Below, in pieces: positions 40,567 to 49,362 of a DNA stretch of 64,000 bases. The stretch comes from Armatimonadota bacterium (lineage in GTDB: Bacteria > Armatimonadota > Fimbriimonadia > Fimbriimonadales > Fimbriimonadaceae). The position numbers and the translations under genes are program-made. Every line of letters starts with the position of its first letter. Position 1 is the stretch's first letter. The stretch spans positions 124,001-188,000 of the forward strand of contig JACRPN010000011.1 of the NCBI GenBank assembly GCA_016223145.1. Reading direction: 5' to 3'. The notes beneath the pieces are model-generated. The model searched no databases and was not told the DNA's origin. It saw nothing but the letters and a program-made list of their open reading frames with translations.

Positions 40567-42084
40567 ATGATCGCGAAGGTTCACACAGCCGCCGTCGTCG
40601 GCATCGATGCGGCGCACGTGGTGGCCGAAATCGACCTTCGCGGGGCCCAAGACGCAAAGTTCATCATCGTCGGCCTCCCCGATCAGGCGGTCAAGGAGAG
40701 CCAGTTTCGGGTTCGCGCCGCCATCAAGAACAGCGACCTGGACTTTCCGGGACTGTTGGCCGTGGTCAACTTGGCGCCAGGCGACGTGCGCAAAGAAGGC
40801 ACCGGCATGGACCTTCCCATCGCCATCTCGCTTCTCGCCGCGACGGAGCAGGTACCCAAGTCGGAACTCGAGGACACCCTGGTCCTCGGCGAGCTTGGGC
40901 TGGATGGCGTCGTCCGCCACGTGGACGGGGCCGTGAACTGTGCGCTGATGGCGGCGGAAATGGGCTTCAAGCGAATGATCGTCCCGGTGGATTGTGCTGC
41001 CGAAGCTGCGGTCGCGCCGGGCATCGAAGTGTTTGGCGTCAAGTCCCTTCTCGACGCGGTCCACCTGCTGAACGGGAGCCTTGAGTTCCGCCCCACCCGG
41101 TTCGAGATGCTCGATCCGAGCAACTCGCCCGCTTACGCGGTGGACTTTTCCGACGTGAAGGGTCAGAAGCACGCCACGCGTGCGCTAGAGATCGCCGCCG
41201 CGGGTGGCCACAACATGCTGATGGTGGGCCCTCCGGGCTCGGGCAAGACCATGCTGGCGCGACGCCTGCCCACGATCCTCCCTCCTCTCACCCTTGAGGA
41301 GAGCATCGAATGTACGCGGGTTTACAGCGCCTCGGGCCAAAAGGGCGGCAAGAGCGGCCTGATCTGGGAGCGCCCGTTCCGCTCACCGCACCATTCCGCA
41401 AGCTATGCGTCGCTGGTGGGGGGCGGCAAGTTTCCCAAACCTGGGGAGGTGAGCCTAGCCCACAAGGGCGTTCTGTTCCTAGATGAAATGCCCGAGTTCG
41501 ACCGTTCCGTGCTCGAAGCGCTCCGAGAGCCGTTGGAGGACGGCAAGGTCACGGTCTCACGCGTCCAGGCGACACTGACCTTTCCAGCGGAGTGCATTCT
41601 GATCGGCGCGATGAACCCCTGCCCGTGCGGGTTCAAGGGCTTGCCAGAGCAGAAGTGCATCAGCAGCCCGGCGACGTGCTCAAGGTATTCCGGGCGCATC
41701 AGTGGTCCATTGCTGGACCGCATTGACTTGCATATCGAAGTGCCGCGCCTGAAGCCGGATGAACTGGTCGAGATGCCCGCCGGAGAGAAGAGCGAGGCGA
41801 TCCGGGCAAGGGTCATGGCGGCCAGGGAGCGCCAGCACAACCGGCTCGGCAAGCCCAGATTGAACGCCCAGATGACGCCGCGTGAGCTTCAGGAGGATCT
41901 GCCGCTCGATGACGCCTGCAAACAGTTCCTGCGCAATGTGATGTCGCGGATGAACCTCTCGGCGCGGGTGTATGATCGGATCCTCAAGGTCGGGCGCACG
42001 ATCGCCGACCTGGCCGGAGACCCCGACCTAACGGTCAACCACCTGGCCGAAGCGGTGCAATATCGGGAGCGGATAGAGCTATAG
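40567..42084 (+). CDS. comM: ComM/YifB-family Mg-chelatase-like AAA+ ATPase
   Basis: The 505-residue protein has an N-terminal Lon-like ChlI domain (about 1-170; AIEHHMxx-type GLPDQAVKESQFRVRAA, PGDVRKEGTGMDLPIAI) and an AAA+ ATPase with Walker A GPPGSGKTMLARRLP and Walker B VLFLDEMPEF. The C-terminal domain has a CxxCxxxxC cluster (NPCPCGFKGLPEQKCISSPATCSRY). ComM promotes branch migration in natural transformation. It is convergent with fabF, with a 6-nt overlap. Confidence 0.9.
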   Translation: MIAKVHTAAVVGIDAAHVVAEIDLRGAQDAKFIIVGLPDQAVKESQFRVRAAIKNSDLDFPGLLAVVNLAPGDVRKEGTGMDLPIAISLLAATEQVPKSELEDTLVLGELGLDGVVRHVDGAVNCALMAAEMGFKRMIVPVDCAAEAAVAPGIEVFGVKSLLDAVHLLNGSLEFRPTRFEMLDPSNSPAYAVDFSDVKGQKHATRALEIAAAGGHNMLMVGPPGSGKTMLARRLPTILPPLTLEESIECTRVYSASGQKGGKSGLIWERPFRSPHHSASYASLVGGGKFPKPGEVSLAHKGVLFLDEMPEFDRSVLEALREPLEDGKVTVSRVQATLTFPAECILIGAMNPCPCGFKGLPEQKCISSPATCSRYSGRISGPLLDRIDLHIEVPRLKPDELVEMPAGEKSEAIRARVMAARERQHNRLGKPRLNAQMTPRELQEDLPLDDACKQFLRNVMSRMNLSARVYDRILKVGRTIADLAGDPDLTVNHLAEAVQYRERIEL

Positions 42085-43347
42085 CTTCCTGAACACCAGA
42101 GCCACGTTGTGGCCGCCAAACCCGAAGGAGTTAGAGAGGGCGACGTCGCAGTCGGCTTTTCGGGCCTTGTTGGGAATATAGTCCAGGTCGCACTCGGGGT
42201 CCGGTGTCTCGAGATTGATGGTCGGGGGAAGAACCCCATCGCGCATCGCCAAGATGCAGATCAGCGCCTCGATCGCCCCGGCAGCGCCGAGCGTGTGGCC
42301 GATCATGGACTTTGTGCTGGAAACCGGGACCTTCAGCGCATGCTCTCCGAAAACGCGCTTGATCGCCGCCGTTTCAAGCTTGTCGTTGAGCTGCGTCGAG
42401 GTTCCGTGCGCGTTGATGTAACCCACTTCTTCCGGCTTGACCCCTGCGCGGTTCAGCGCCATCTGCATGGCCCGGGTGGCGCCGCTGCCTTCAGGATCGG
42501 GCGCGGTGATGTGGTAGGCATCGCCGCTCATGCCGTAACCGACAACCTCGGCATAGATTTTTGCGCCGCGGGCTTTGGCGTGGTCGTAATCCTCCATCAC
42601 AAAGACTGCCGCGCCCTCACCCATGACGAACCCATCCCGGTTCAGGTCGAAGGGCCGCGAAGCGTGCTCAGGATCGTCGTTCCGGGTGCTCATCGCTCTC
42701 GCCGAGCAGAATCCCGCCAGACCGATCGCGTTGATCGGCGACTCGCTGCCTCCTGCGAGCATGGCGATCGCGTCGCCCCTCTTGATGATGTGGTAAGCGT
42801 CGCCAAGGGCGTTCGCGCCCGTCGAACAGGCCGTCACCACACAATGGTTTGGACCCTTAAGGCCGTGTTTGATCGACACGTAGCCACTCGCCATGTCGGG
42901 GATCATGTAAGGCACCAAGAACGGCGATACGCGGTCCGGAGACGGGTTGTCCGGCCCGTCCTTGTAAAGCCGCTTCACTTGCTCGTCCATAAAGGTCAAG
43001 CCGCCTATACCTGAACCGATCAGGACGCCAACGTGGTTCGCCATGTCGCCGGAAGTATCCAGCGACGAGTCTTCGAGCGCCATGGTGGCGGCGCCCACAG
43101 AGAAGGCGATGAAGCGGTCGACACGCCGCGCCTCCTTGGGTTCGAGCCAACGCTCTGCCTCGAAGCCCTTGACCTCGGCGGCGATGTGCGTAGCGAACGG
43201 CTCGGGATCCAGCAGCGTGATCCGGCCGATCGCGTTTTCACCGGCGACGAGTCTGGGCCAGAAGATTTCGACGCCGACGCCCAGCGGCGTGATGGCGCCG
43301 ACACCCGTGACGACGACCCGCCCGCTCGGACGGGGAGTTTCGGTCAT
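42079..43347 (-). CDS. fabF: 3-oxoacyl-[acyl-carrier-protein] synthase II
   Basis: FabF elongates the fatty acid chain by condensing malonyl-ACP with acyl-ACP. The 422-residue protein has the Cys nucleophile in [15 protein letters not shown] and the two histidines in [14 protein letters not shown] and [16 protein letters not shown]. The start overlaps the acpP stop (ATGA) on the same strand, so acpP-fabF form a coupled pair, a common bacterial arrangement. Confidence 0.96.
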   Translation of the reverse strand: MTETPRPSGRVVVTGVGAITPLGVGVEIFWPRLVAGENAIGRITLLDPEPFATHIAAEVKGFEAERWLEPKEARRVDRFIAFSVGAATMALEDSSLDTSGDMANHVGVLIGSGIGGLTFMDEQVKRLYKDGPDNPSPDRVSPFLVPYMIPDMASGYVSIKHGLKGPNHCVVTACSTGANALGDAYHIIKRGDAIAMLAGGSESPINAIGLAGFCSARAMSTRNDDPEHASRPFDLNRDGFVMGEGAAVFVMEDYDHAKARGAKIYAEVVGYGMSGDAYHITAPDPEGSGATRAMQMALNRAGVKPEEVGYINAHGTSTQLNDKLETAAIKRVFGEHALKVPVSSTKSMIGHTLGAAGAIEALICILAMRDGVLPPTINLETPDPECDLDYIPNKARKADCDVALSNSFGFGGHNVALVFRKL

Positions 43348-43589
43348 ACGCCCTTTTTCTTGCAGATGTACTCGATGGCGTCGCCAACAGTACGGATCGC
43401 GTTGACCTCGTCATCGGGGATGTCCACTCCGAATTCCTCTTCGAGGGCCATCACCAGTTCGACCGTATCCAGCGAGTCCGCTCCCAAGTCCTCCTGGAAC
43501 GAAGCGCTCTCAACCACTTCCTCTTCCTTGCAGCCGAGCTTTTCGACAACGACCTTTTTCACACGTCCAACGATTTCTTGCTTGTCCAT
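43344..43589 (-). CDS. acpP: Acyl carrier protein
   Basis: The 81-residue acidic protein carries the growing fatty acid on a 4'-phosphopantetheine arm attached to the serine of the DSL motif ([14 protein letters not shown]). Length and sequence are standard. Upstream, a weak purine stretch (AAAGGCG) is the only Shine-Dalgarno candidate before the ATG at 43589. It is the first gene of the acpP-fabF unit. Confidence 0.97.
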   Translation of the reverse strand: MDKQEIVGRVKKVVVEKLGCKEEEVVESASFQEDLGADSLDTVELVMALEEEFGVDIPDDEVNAIRTVGDAIEYICKKKGV

Positions 43590-43726
43590 AGTTGCAGACG
43601 CCTTTCGGCGCACCTTTCTTGGATTCGCCCTAAAGACGCATGTCTTCGAGCTTCGCTCATTATGGTCAAGATGCCCGCTTCGGGGCACGGTCTTGTGGCC
43701 CAAAACCGCGACTCGTGGAAAAAAGC

Positions 43727-44671
43727 TCAGGCGTCCAGCTTGTGTCTTTCGATCTTCACATGGGGCAGAAGTTTCTCGATCACGCCCCGCCTTCCAATCT
43801 CCGCGCCAGAGGTTGTGGCGGTGGCTGCGCCCGCAGCCATCCCCCATGCGAACGATTCCACCAGGCTGCGGCCCGACTCGATAGCCCAGAGAACCGCCGC
43901 GACCATGGAGTCGCCGCTGCCAATGGTGCTTCGCGCTTTGATCTGGGGCGGGTAGCCGTCGAACGCTCCTTCCGAACACACCATGGATGCGCCGCCCGCG
44001 CCTCGCGAGATGATGGCGATGGCGACGCCGGAATCGTAGAGCGTCTTCGCCGCATCGAGACACTGAAGCTTAGTGCGAACCGGGGTCTGCAGCAGCCGCT
44101 CAGCCTCGTGGGCGTTGGGTTTGACTAAGTCTGGACTCGCCTCAAGGCCCAGTTTGAGGGGTTCGCCATCCGCATCGAGCGCGACCCTCGCGCCCGCTGA
44201 TTTGAAGAGCTTGCAGAGAGTGGCAAATGCGTCGGCGGAGATGCCCGGGGGGATGGAGCCGCCAATTGTGCCCCACTTGGCCTGGATCGCCGCATCCTTG
44301 CAGACCGCCAGCAGAGCGTCCCATTCTTGTTCGTAGAGGATCGGGCCGCGCTCGTTGAAGGTGGTCGGCGGCACGCTGCCGTCATCGGCCTCGATGTTGA
44401 TATTAATACGCGTTTCGCCAGGAACATCAACGAACCCGTGCGGCACGCCCTCGCGGTCGAGCACCGTGCGCACGAAGCCACCGGGGCCTCCGCCGAGGAA
44501 CCCGGTGGCCCAAGTCTTGGCGCCCATCTCCTTGGCGACGCGGGCCAGGTTCACGCCTTTGCCGCCCGCGTCGGTCTCGGTCCTGAGCACGCGATTAGTG
44601 TCGCCCAACTTGAGTTGGTCGACAAAGAGTGTTCGGTCAACGCTTGGATTGAGCGTGACGGTAACGATCAT
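43727..44671 (-). CDS. 1-phosphofructokinase/PfkB-family sugar kinase
   Basis: The 314-residue PfkB-family kinase starts with [15 protein letters not shown] and contains the anion-hole/catalytic sequence [12 protein letters not shown] (GxGD, Asp as base), the second family signature. The N-terminal TLNPSxD is typical of the FruK/LacC group, so fructose 1-phosphate or tagatose 6-phosphate is the likely substrate. No PTS gene is nearby. No Shine-Dalgarno or clear -10 box was seen close to the ATG. Confidence 0.87.
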   Translation of the reverse strand: MIVTVTLNPSVDRTLFVDQLKLGDTNRVLRTETDAGGKGVNLARVAKEMGAKTWATGFLGGGPGGFVRTVLDREGVPHGFVDVPGETRININIEADDGSVPPTTFNERGPILYEQEWDALLAVCKDAAIQAKWGTIGGSIPPGISADAFATLCKLFKSAGARVALDADGEPLKLGLEASPDLVKPNAHEAERLLQTPVRTKLQCLDAAKTLYDSGVAIAIISRGAGGASMVCSEGAFDGYPPQIKARSTIGSGDSMVAAVLWAIESGRSLVESFAWGMAAGAATATTSGAEIGRRGVIEKLLPHVKIERHKLDA

Positions 44672-44762
44672 CGGTTCGCGCCCTCGAACAGGAAACGGGA
44701 GATTACCGAAAGGGACGGGTTCAGTCGCTTGTTCCGTTCCCGCAAATAGGTCTGAATGCAGG

Positions 44763-44860
44763 ATAGGGGATAAAGGGACGAAGGGACGGAGGGACGCAAG
44801 GGAGCGGAAAGATTAGGGGATGATGGGACGTGGGGGTGGGAAGGGTGAGAGACTTTGGGA
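44763..44860. repeat. G-rich 7-8-mer tract
   Basis: AGGGGATA, AAGGGACG and GAGGGACG-type units lie in the 227-base gap between the kinase and pyrD genes. Confidence 0.65.
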
Positions 44861-44898
44861 GCGAAGCACCGGCGAACCGGTAGAGGGGATCTGCGCGC

Positions 44899-45936
44899 TT
44901 AACTTGGCGCCGAACCCCGGATTGATGCAAGATCCTCGATCCCTTCACGATCCAGGATCCCCGAGAGCTCGCGCAGGATTCGGACCGCCGTGTCGGGCCC
45001 CCCATAAACCCATCCCGTATAAACCTGGCAAAGGTGGGCGCCCGAGCAGACCCGTTCATAGGCATCCTTGCCCGAACCGATGCCGCCGACCCCGATCAAG
45101 ATCATCTCCCGTTCACACGAAGAGAACAGGTGTCTCATAAAGTCGTTCGCTAACCTAGTAATTGGTTTTCCGGAGAGCCCTCCCTCGAGTTGGGGATCGC
45201 GCCGGAGGACGTCGCGTCGGAGCGTCGTGTTGGTGGCGATCAGTCCCGTGAGATTGGCTTCGTGTGCGACCTCGATGACCTGATCCAAAGCTGAATGCTC
45301 GAGGTCCGGCGCGACTTTGACGAAGAGCGGCCGCGTGGCATCCACCTCTTTCATAGAGGATAGGATATCTAGCAAGGGCCCCTTTTCTTGGAGGGCTCGA
45401 AGTCCTGGCGTGTTCGGTGAGGAGACGTTCACTACGAAGTAGTCGCCGAGGGTGTGGAGCCGTTTGAAGCTGCGCTGATAATCCCTGGGAGCGTCTTTGA
45501 GTTCCGTGATCTTGCTCTTTCCCAGGTTGATGCCAATGGGAATGGCAGGTTGGGAGGCGCTCAAACGCTGGGCCATCGCCTGGGCGCCCTGGTTGTTGAA
45601 CCCCATGCGGTTGATCAGCGCTTCCTCTTCTGGAATCCGGAATAGGCGGGGCCCGGGATTGCCTGGCTGCTGTAGATAAGTCACCGTGCCGAGCTCGGCG
45701 AAGCCGAACCCGAAATCCTCCCAACGGTCCGCGGCGACGGCGTTCTTGTCGAAGCCGGCCGCCAATCCGATCGGGTTTGAGAAGTGGACGCCGAACAAGG
45801 TCTGTGCGAGCCTGGGGTCCTCGTGTTTGCGAGAGCGAAACGCGCCGCTGGCGATCAGCGCCAGACCAGCCTCATGAGCAAACTCCGGATCGCACCGAAA
45901 GGCGAGCGGCTTGAGGAGCGATCCGTAAAGGTCCAT
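44899..45936 (-). CDS. pyrD: Dihydroorotate dehydrogenase (quinone), class 2
   Basis: PyrD oxidises dihydroorotate to orotate in pyrimidine synthesis and passes electrons to quinone. The 345-residue protein has the class 2 N-terminal membrane-associated helices, GLAAGFDKNA (FMN site), NRMGFNNQG, and VNVSSPNTPGLR with the catalytic serine. The C-terminal GVGGIGSGKDAYERVCSGA binds phosphate. A CATAAT box lies 11 nt before the ATG. Confidence 0.95.
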   Translation of the reverse strand: MDLYGSLLKPLAFRCDPEFAHEAGLALIASGAFRSRKHEDPRLAQTLFGVHFSNPIGLAAGFDKNAVAADRWEDFGFGFAELGTVTYLQQPGNPGPRLFRIPEEEALINRMGFNNQGAQAMAQRLSASQPAIPIGINLGKSKITELKDAPRDYQRSFKRLHTLGDYFVVNVSSPNTPGLRALQEKGPLLDILSSMKEVDATRPLFVKVAPDLEHSALDQVIEVAHEANLTGLIATNTTLRRDVLRRDPQLEGGLSGKPITRLANDFMRHLFSSCEREMILIGVGGIGSGKDAYERVCSGAHLCQVYTGWVYGGPDTAVRILRELSGILDREGIEDLASIRGSAPS

Positions 45937-45947
45937 GGTCCAAGGGG

Positions 45948-45953
45948 ATTATG
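45948..45953 (-). promoter_or_regulatory. -10 box (CATAAT) for pyrD
   Basis: CATAAT on the minus strand stands 11 nt before the pyrD ATG at 45936. Confidence 0.45.
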
Positions 45954-45954
45954 G

Positions 45955-46016
45955 CGGGAGGAGTGGGGGGGAAGGGGAGAAAGGGTGAGAGGGGAGAAAC
46001 GGTGAGTGGGAGAGGT
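45955..46016. repeat. G-rich octamer tract
   Basis: GGGAGGAGT, GGGGAGAAA, GGGTGAGA and GGGGAGAAAC-type units lie between the divergent pyrD and HExxH-protein genes. Confidence 0.65.
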
Positions 46017-46123
46017 GGCAAGCGACCTCTACGATTTCTGCGGATCACTGCGTCTCTGCGAGAAAGCACGATGCGCCTCTGCGTGATAGCATCCAAAGGA
46101 ACCGAAACTTCCGCCCATGGAAG

Positions 46124-46129
46124 TACATT
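46124..46129 (+). promoter_or_regulatory. -10 box (TACATT) for the HExxH protein gene
   Basis: TACATT ends 7 nt before the ATG at 46137. It supports the start chosen at the signal peptide. Confidence 0.45.
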
Positions 46130-46136
46130 GGCAGAG

Positions 46137-47069
46137 ATGACTCCGATTCTTGCTTTGCTCCTGCTGGCTGTGGCAAAACCGGCCGGCTACAGTCTCGATT
46201 TCCGGCTATCCGCCTTTCACGAGCTCTATTTCGCCGCGCGGTCAGGGGATACGGGCCTTCCCGAATCCGTAAGGAATGCCGGATTGGCGGTCAGCCCAGA
46301 CGGGCGCGGGCTGTTCTCCGGCATGGCCGTCGATGGCGTCGCCTCCAACGCGACCTCGCCCGAGGACTTCCACAAGCGCTGCGACTCCCTTCCCGAGACG
46401 CTCACCATTGCGGGCAGGGAGCTTAAGCCCCGTGAGGCTGCCAAGAACCTCGCGAACGCCCTCATTACCCTGAGCCCCAAAGACCGCCAGATGCCCTATG
46501 AGGCCGCGATCCAGTCGCTCACTGAAGCCAAAGAACGGCTGGAAAGGACCTTCAAGGAGCATCCCGATTTGCTCGAATTCACCCGCGCCTCGCTCGGCAT
46601 TGGGAAGAACTTGGACGCCAAGGTCCCCGTGATTCTGGTCTCCCAAATGCCGTTACCGGGCGCTGCAACCTACGAGAACGGGCCGAAAAAGGGGATCTGC
46701 GTCGTCTCCGTCTCGGCGGACCAAGGGAACCTCTTCATCGAGACCGTGCTGCACGAGTCCATCCACGCGCTTCTGGAGGCCTCCAAGGGCAAGCCGAGCC
46801 ACCTGGCTACGCTGGAGGAAGCGTTCAAGAAGGCCGGCAAGGCGGGCACCCGCGCCGCCTCGGAGGCCGAGCACGCGATCATCTTCGCCCAGGCTGCGGC
46901 GTCATTGCGCAAGGTTTTTGACCCGAGGCACAAGGGCTATGTTGTCGAGCGGGGCCTCCTCTCACGCCTTTCAGCCACCGGCAAGAAGGCGTTCGAGGTC
47001 TGGGGACAGGTGATAGAGGGAAAGCTGAAGGTCGAGGAAGCCATCAGTGGGATCGTTAGTGCAGGTTGA
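46137..47069 (+). CDS. Exported HExxH putative metallopeptidase
   Basis: The 310-residue protein begins with a signal peptide (MTPILALLLLAVAKPAGYS). The motif ETVLHESIHALLEASKG (HESIH, about 203-207) is a zinc-binding HExxH; a downstream acid, in EEAFKKAGKAG or the ASEAEHAI region, could be the third ligand. No peptidase family was recognised from memory. The earlier in-frame ATGs lie in repeat DNA and were not used. Confidence 0.65.
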   Translation: MTPILALLLLAVAKPAGYSLDFRLSAFHELYFAARSGDTGLPESVRNAGLAVSPDGRGLFSGMAVDGVASNATSPEDFHKRCDSLPETLTIAGRELKPREAAKNLANALITLSPKDRQMPYEAAIQSLTEAKERLERTFKEHPDLLEFTRASLGIGKNLDAKVPVILVSQMPLPGAATYENGPKKGICVVSVSADQGNLFIETVLHESIHALLEASKGKPSHLATLEEAFKKAGKAGTRAASEAEHAIIFAQAAASLRKVFDPRHKGYVVERGLLSRLSATGKKAFEVWGQVIEGKLKVEEAISGIVSAG

Positions 47070-47130
47070 GCGCGGTTGAACCGTTGTTCGACCAATCGCC
47101 AGTGACCGCCCCCGAAGACAATCTCGACCT

Positions 47131-47159
47131 TTCGATACAGCACCCATTTCAGGTACAAT
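47131..47159 (+). promoter_or_regulatory. Promoter of gyrB
   Basis: TTCGAT (47131-47136), a 17-nt spacer and TACAAT (47154-47159) precede gyrB. The predicted leader of about 80 nt contains the hairpin at 47176-47207, so gyrB differs from the leaderless genes around it. Confidence 0.6.
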
Positions 47160-47175
47160 TTCGTCTATTCCAAGG

Positions 47176-47207
47176 GTCAAAAACCCCATCTGAAAAGGGG
47201 GTTTGAC
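47176..47207 (+). promoter_or_regulatory. Hairpin in the gyrB leader
   Basis: GTCAAAAACCCC pairs with GGGGGTTTGAC, with one bulge or mispair, around a short AT-rich loop. A second arm, CCGGGTATTGCCCGG, follows directly at about 47207-47222. Both lie between the promoter and the ATG and may regulate gyrB expression. No standard riboswitch class was recognised. Confidence 0.6.
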
Positions 47208-47247
47208 CGGGTATTGCCCGGGCCCAGAGAACCAAGACAGAAAGCCT

Positions 47248-49359
47248 ATGCCGGAACAAGACGAGCCGATCCAGAACCCGAATCCCGAGCCTGCCGCGGA
47301 AGAGACCGAGTGGGTGGATACGCCCATGGAGGAGTACACCGAGGAAAGCATTCAGGTCCTCGAAGGGCTTGAGGCCGTCCGAAAGCGCCCCGGCATGTAT
47401 GTGGGCGACAACGCCAAAAAGGGTCTGCACCAGATGTTCCGCGAGGTGCTGGACAACAGTGTGGACGAGGCGCTGGCGGGCTTCTGCGACAAGATCGACG
47501 TCCAGCTCTATGAAGACGGCTCGATGAGCGTGCGCGACAACGGGCGCGGCATCCCCGTGGGCATCCACGAAAAGATGGGTGTCTCGACGCTCACGGTCGT
47601 CATGACCATGCTCCACGCGGGCGGCAAGTTCGACAACCAAAGCTACAAGACCTCTGGCGGCCTGCACGGCGTGGGTGTGAGCTGCACCAACGCGCTCTCC
47701 GAGTGGCTTATCGCCGAGGTCAAGCGCGACGGCAAGATCCATCGTCAGCGCTTCGAGCGTGGCAAGCCCGACGGCGACGTGAAAATGATCGGCAAAGGCG
47801 AAGGAACCGGCACGTTCGTCCACTGGAAGCCGGATGCCGAGGTTCTTACCGAAACCAACCACGACGTACACATCGTCAAGAACCGTCTGCGAGAGCTGGC
47901 GTATCTGAACCCGCAAGTCACCTTCACCTTCACCAGCGAGATAAACCACGAAGACGACGAGATCTTCCACTACGAAAAGGGCATCCCGCAACTTGTGGAG
48001 GACGTGAACGAGGCCAAGGACTCGCTTCACAAGGTCATCTATTTCAAGAAGCGCAAGGACGGCACGGAGCTCGAAGTCGCGCTGCAATACCACGACGGCT
48101 ACAACGAGACGATCCTGGCGTTCTCGAACAACATCCACCAACCCGACGGCGGAACGCACGTTTCGGGCTTCAGCCAAGCGCTCACCCGCGTGGTCAACGC
48201 CTACGCGCGCAAGATGAACTTCCTAAAGGAAAAGGACGGCAATTTCAGCGCCGACGACGTGAGCGACGGTCTGACCGCCGTCATCTCGATCCGCCTGCCC
48301 AACCCCAGCTATAACTCGCAGGACAAGGTCAAGCTGGTCACCCCCGAAGTGCAGGGTCTTGTGAACTCCCTGGTCGGCGACGGGCTCTCCACCTATTTCG
48401 ATGAGAACCCGGCCGTCGGCAAGCGCATTGTCGACAAGTCGATGCTGGCGCAGCGCGCCCGTGAAGCCGCCAAGAAGGCCGCGGAAGCCGTCAAGCGCAG
48501 CTCGGCGATGGACAGTTTCGGGCTACCCGGCAAGCTCAGCGACTGCGTGAGCAAGAACGCCGCAGACTGTGAGCTCTTTCTCGTGGAGGGCAACTCCGCA
48601 GGCGGCTCGGCCAAGGGAGCGCGCGACCGCGTGACCCAAGCGGTTCTGCCGCTTCGAGGGAAGATTTTGAACGTCGAGAAGACCCGCGTCGATAAGGCCC
48701 TCGACAACGAGGAAATCAAGTCGTTAATCGCGGCGCTCGGTGTCGGCATCGACATCAACCTTGGGCGCCATCACGACGAAGATGAGGAAGATGGCAACCT
48801 GTTCGCGGGTGGCGAAGCCCCGCTGCACGCGGTCGAAGCGGCCACCAAAACCAACGGCGCAGCGAAGAACGGCAGGGACGTCGGCCTCGACCTGGCCAAG
48901 CTCCGCTACGACAAGGTCATCATCATGACCGATGCGGACGTCGACGGCGAGCATATCCGCACGCTGCTCCTCACCTTCTTTTACCGCTATATGCGCCCGC
49001 TTATCGAGCAGGGCCACGTGTATCTGGCCCAGCCGCCGCTCTACATGCTCAAGGTGGGCGCCAACGAGCGGTACTTTGCACAAGATCAGAAGGAACTCGA
49101 CGAGCTGATCAAGACTGTGAAGAAGAAGAACTACACGGTCCAGCGGTTCAAGGGCCTGGGCGAGATGAACGCCGATGAGCTTGAGGAAACCACCATGAAC
49201 CCCGCCAACCGGAAGATGCTTCAGGTGAAGCTGGACCCCGAGTTCATGGCCGAGATCGAGCGGCTGTTTAGCGACCTGATGGGCGACAAGGTGGAGCCGC
49301 GCCGCGCGTTCATCGAGCGCCACGCCAAAGAAGCGCTGAACGTCGACTGGCACTATTGA
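47248..49359 (+). CDS. gyrB: DNA gyrase subunit B
   Basis: GyrB supplies the ATPase of gyrase. The 703-residue protein has the GHKL ATPase N-terminus (IQVLEGLEAVRKRPGMYVG, DNGRGIPVGIHEK, GGLHGVGVSCTNALS), the transducer and the TOPRIM domain (LFLVEGNSAGGSAKGARDR with the catalytic Glu; IIMTDADVDGEHIRTLLLTFFYRYM). The insertion in the TOPRIM region (HHDEDEEDGNLFAGGEAPLHAVEAATKTNGAAKNG) is acidic and unusual in length. The ATG 47248 was chosen from the homology start; an upstream in-frame start exists. Confidence 0.95.
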   Translation: MPEQDEPIQNPNPEPAAEETEWVDTPMEEYTEESIQVLEGLEAVRKRPGMYVGDNAKKGLHQMFREVLDNSVDEALAGFCDKIDVQLYEDGSMSVRDNGRGIPVGIHEKMGVSTLTVVMTMLHAGGKFDNQSYKTSGGLHGVGVSCTNALSEWLIAEVKRDGKIHRQRFERGKPDGDVKMIGKGEGTGTFVHWKPDAEVLTETNHDVHIVKNRLRELAYLNPQVTFTFTSEINHEDDEIFHYEKGIPQLVEDVNEAKDSLHKVIYFKKRKDGTELEVALQYHDGYNETILAFSNNIHQPDGGTHVSGFSQALTRVVNAYARKMNFLKEKDGNFSADDVSDGLTAVISIRLPNPSYNSQDKVKLVTPEVQGLVNSLVGDGLSTYFDENPAVGKRIVDKSMLAQRAREAAKKAAEAVKRSSAMDSFGLPGKLSDCVSKNAADCELFLVEGNSAGGSAKGARDRVTQAVLPLRGKILNVEKTRVDKALDNEEIKSLIAALGVGIDINLGRHHDEDEEDGNLFAGGEAPLHAVEAATKTNGAAKNGRDVGLDLAKLRYDKVIIMTDADVDGEHIRTLLLTFFYRYMRPLIEQGHVYLAQPPLYMLKVGANERYFAQDQKELDELIKTVKKKNYTVQRFKGLGEMNADELEETTMNPANRKMLQVKLDPEFMAEIERLFSDLMGDKVEPRRAFIERHAKEALNVDWHY

Positions 49360-49362
49360 TGC

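Noticed and set aside
39952-41172. Minus-strand open frame of 406 codons
   Set aside because: It crosses the dedA-comM boundary antisense to both, so it is a shadow.
42079-42084. Possible gene fusion between comM and fabF
   Set aside because: The genes are convergent and only their stop codons overlap.
47149-48177. Minus-strand open frame of 342 codons over the gyrB promoter
   Set aside because: It is antisense to gyrB with no motif or start signal.
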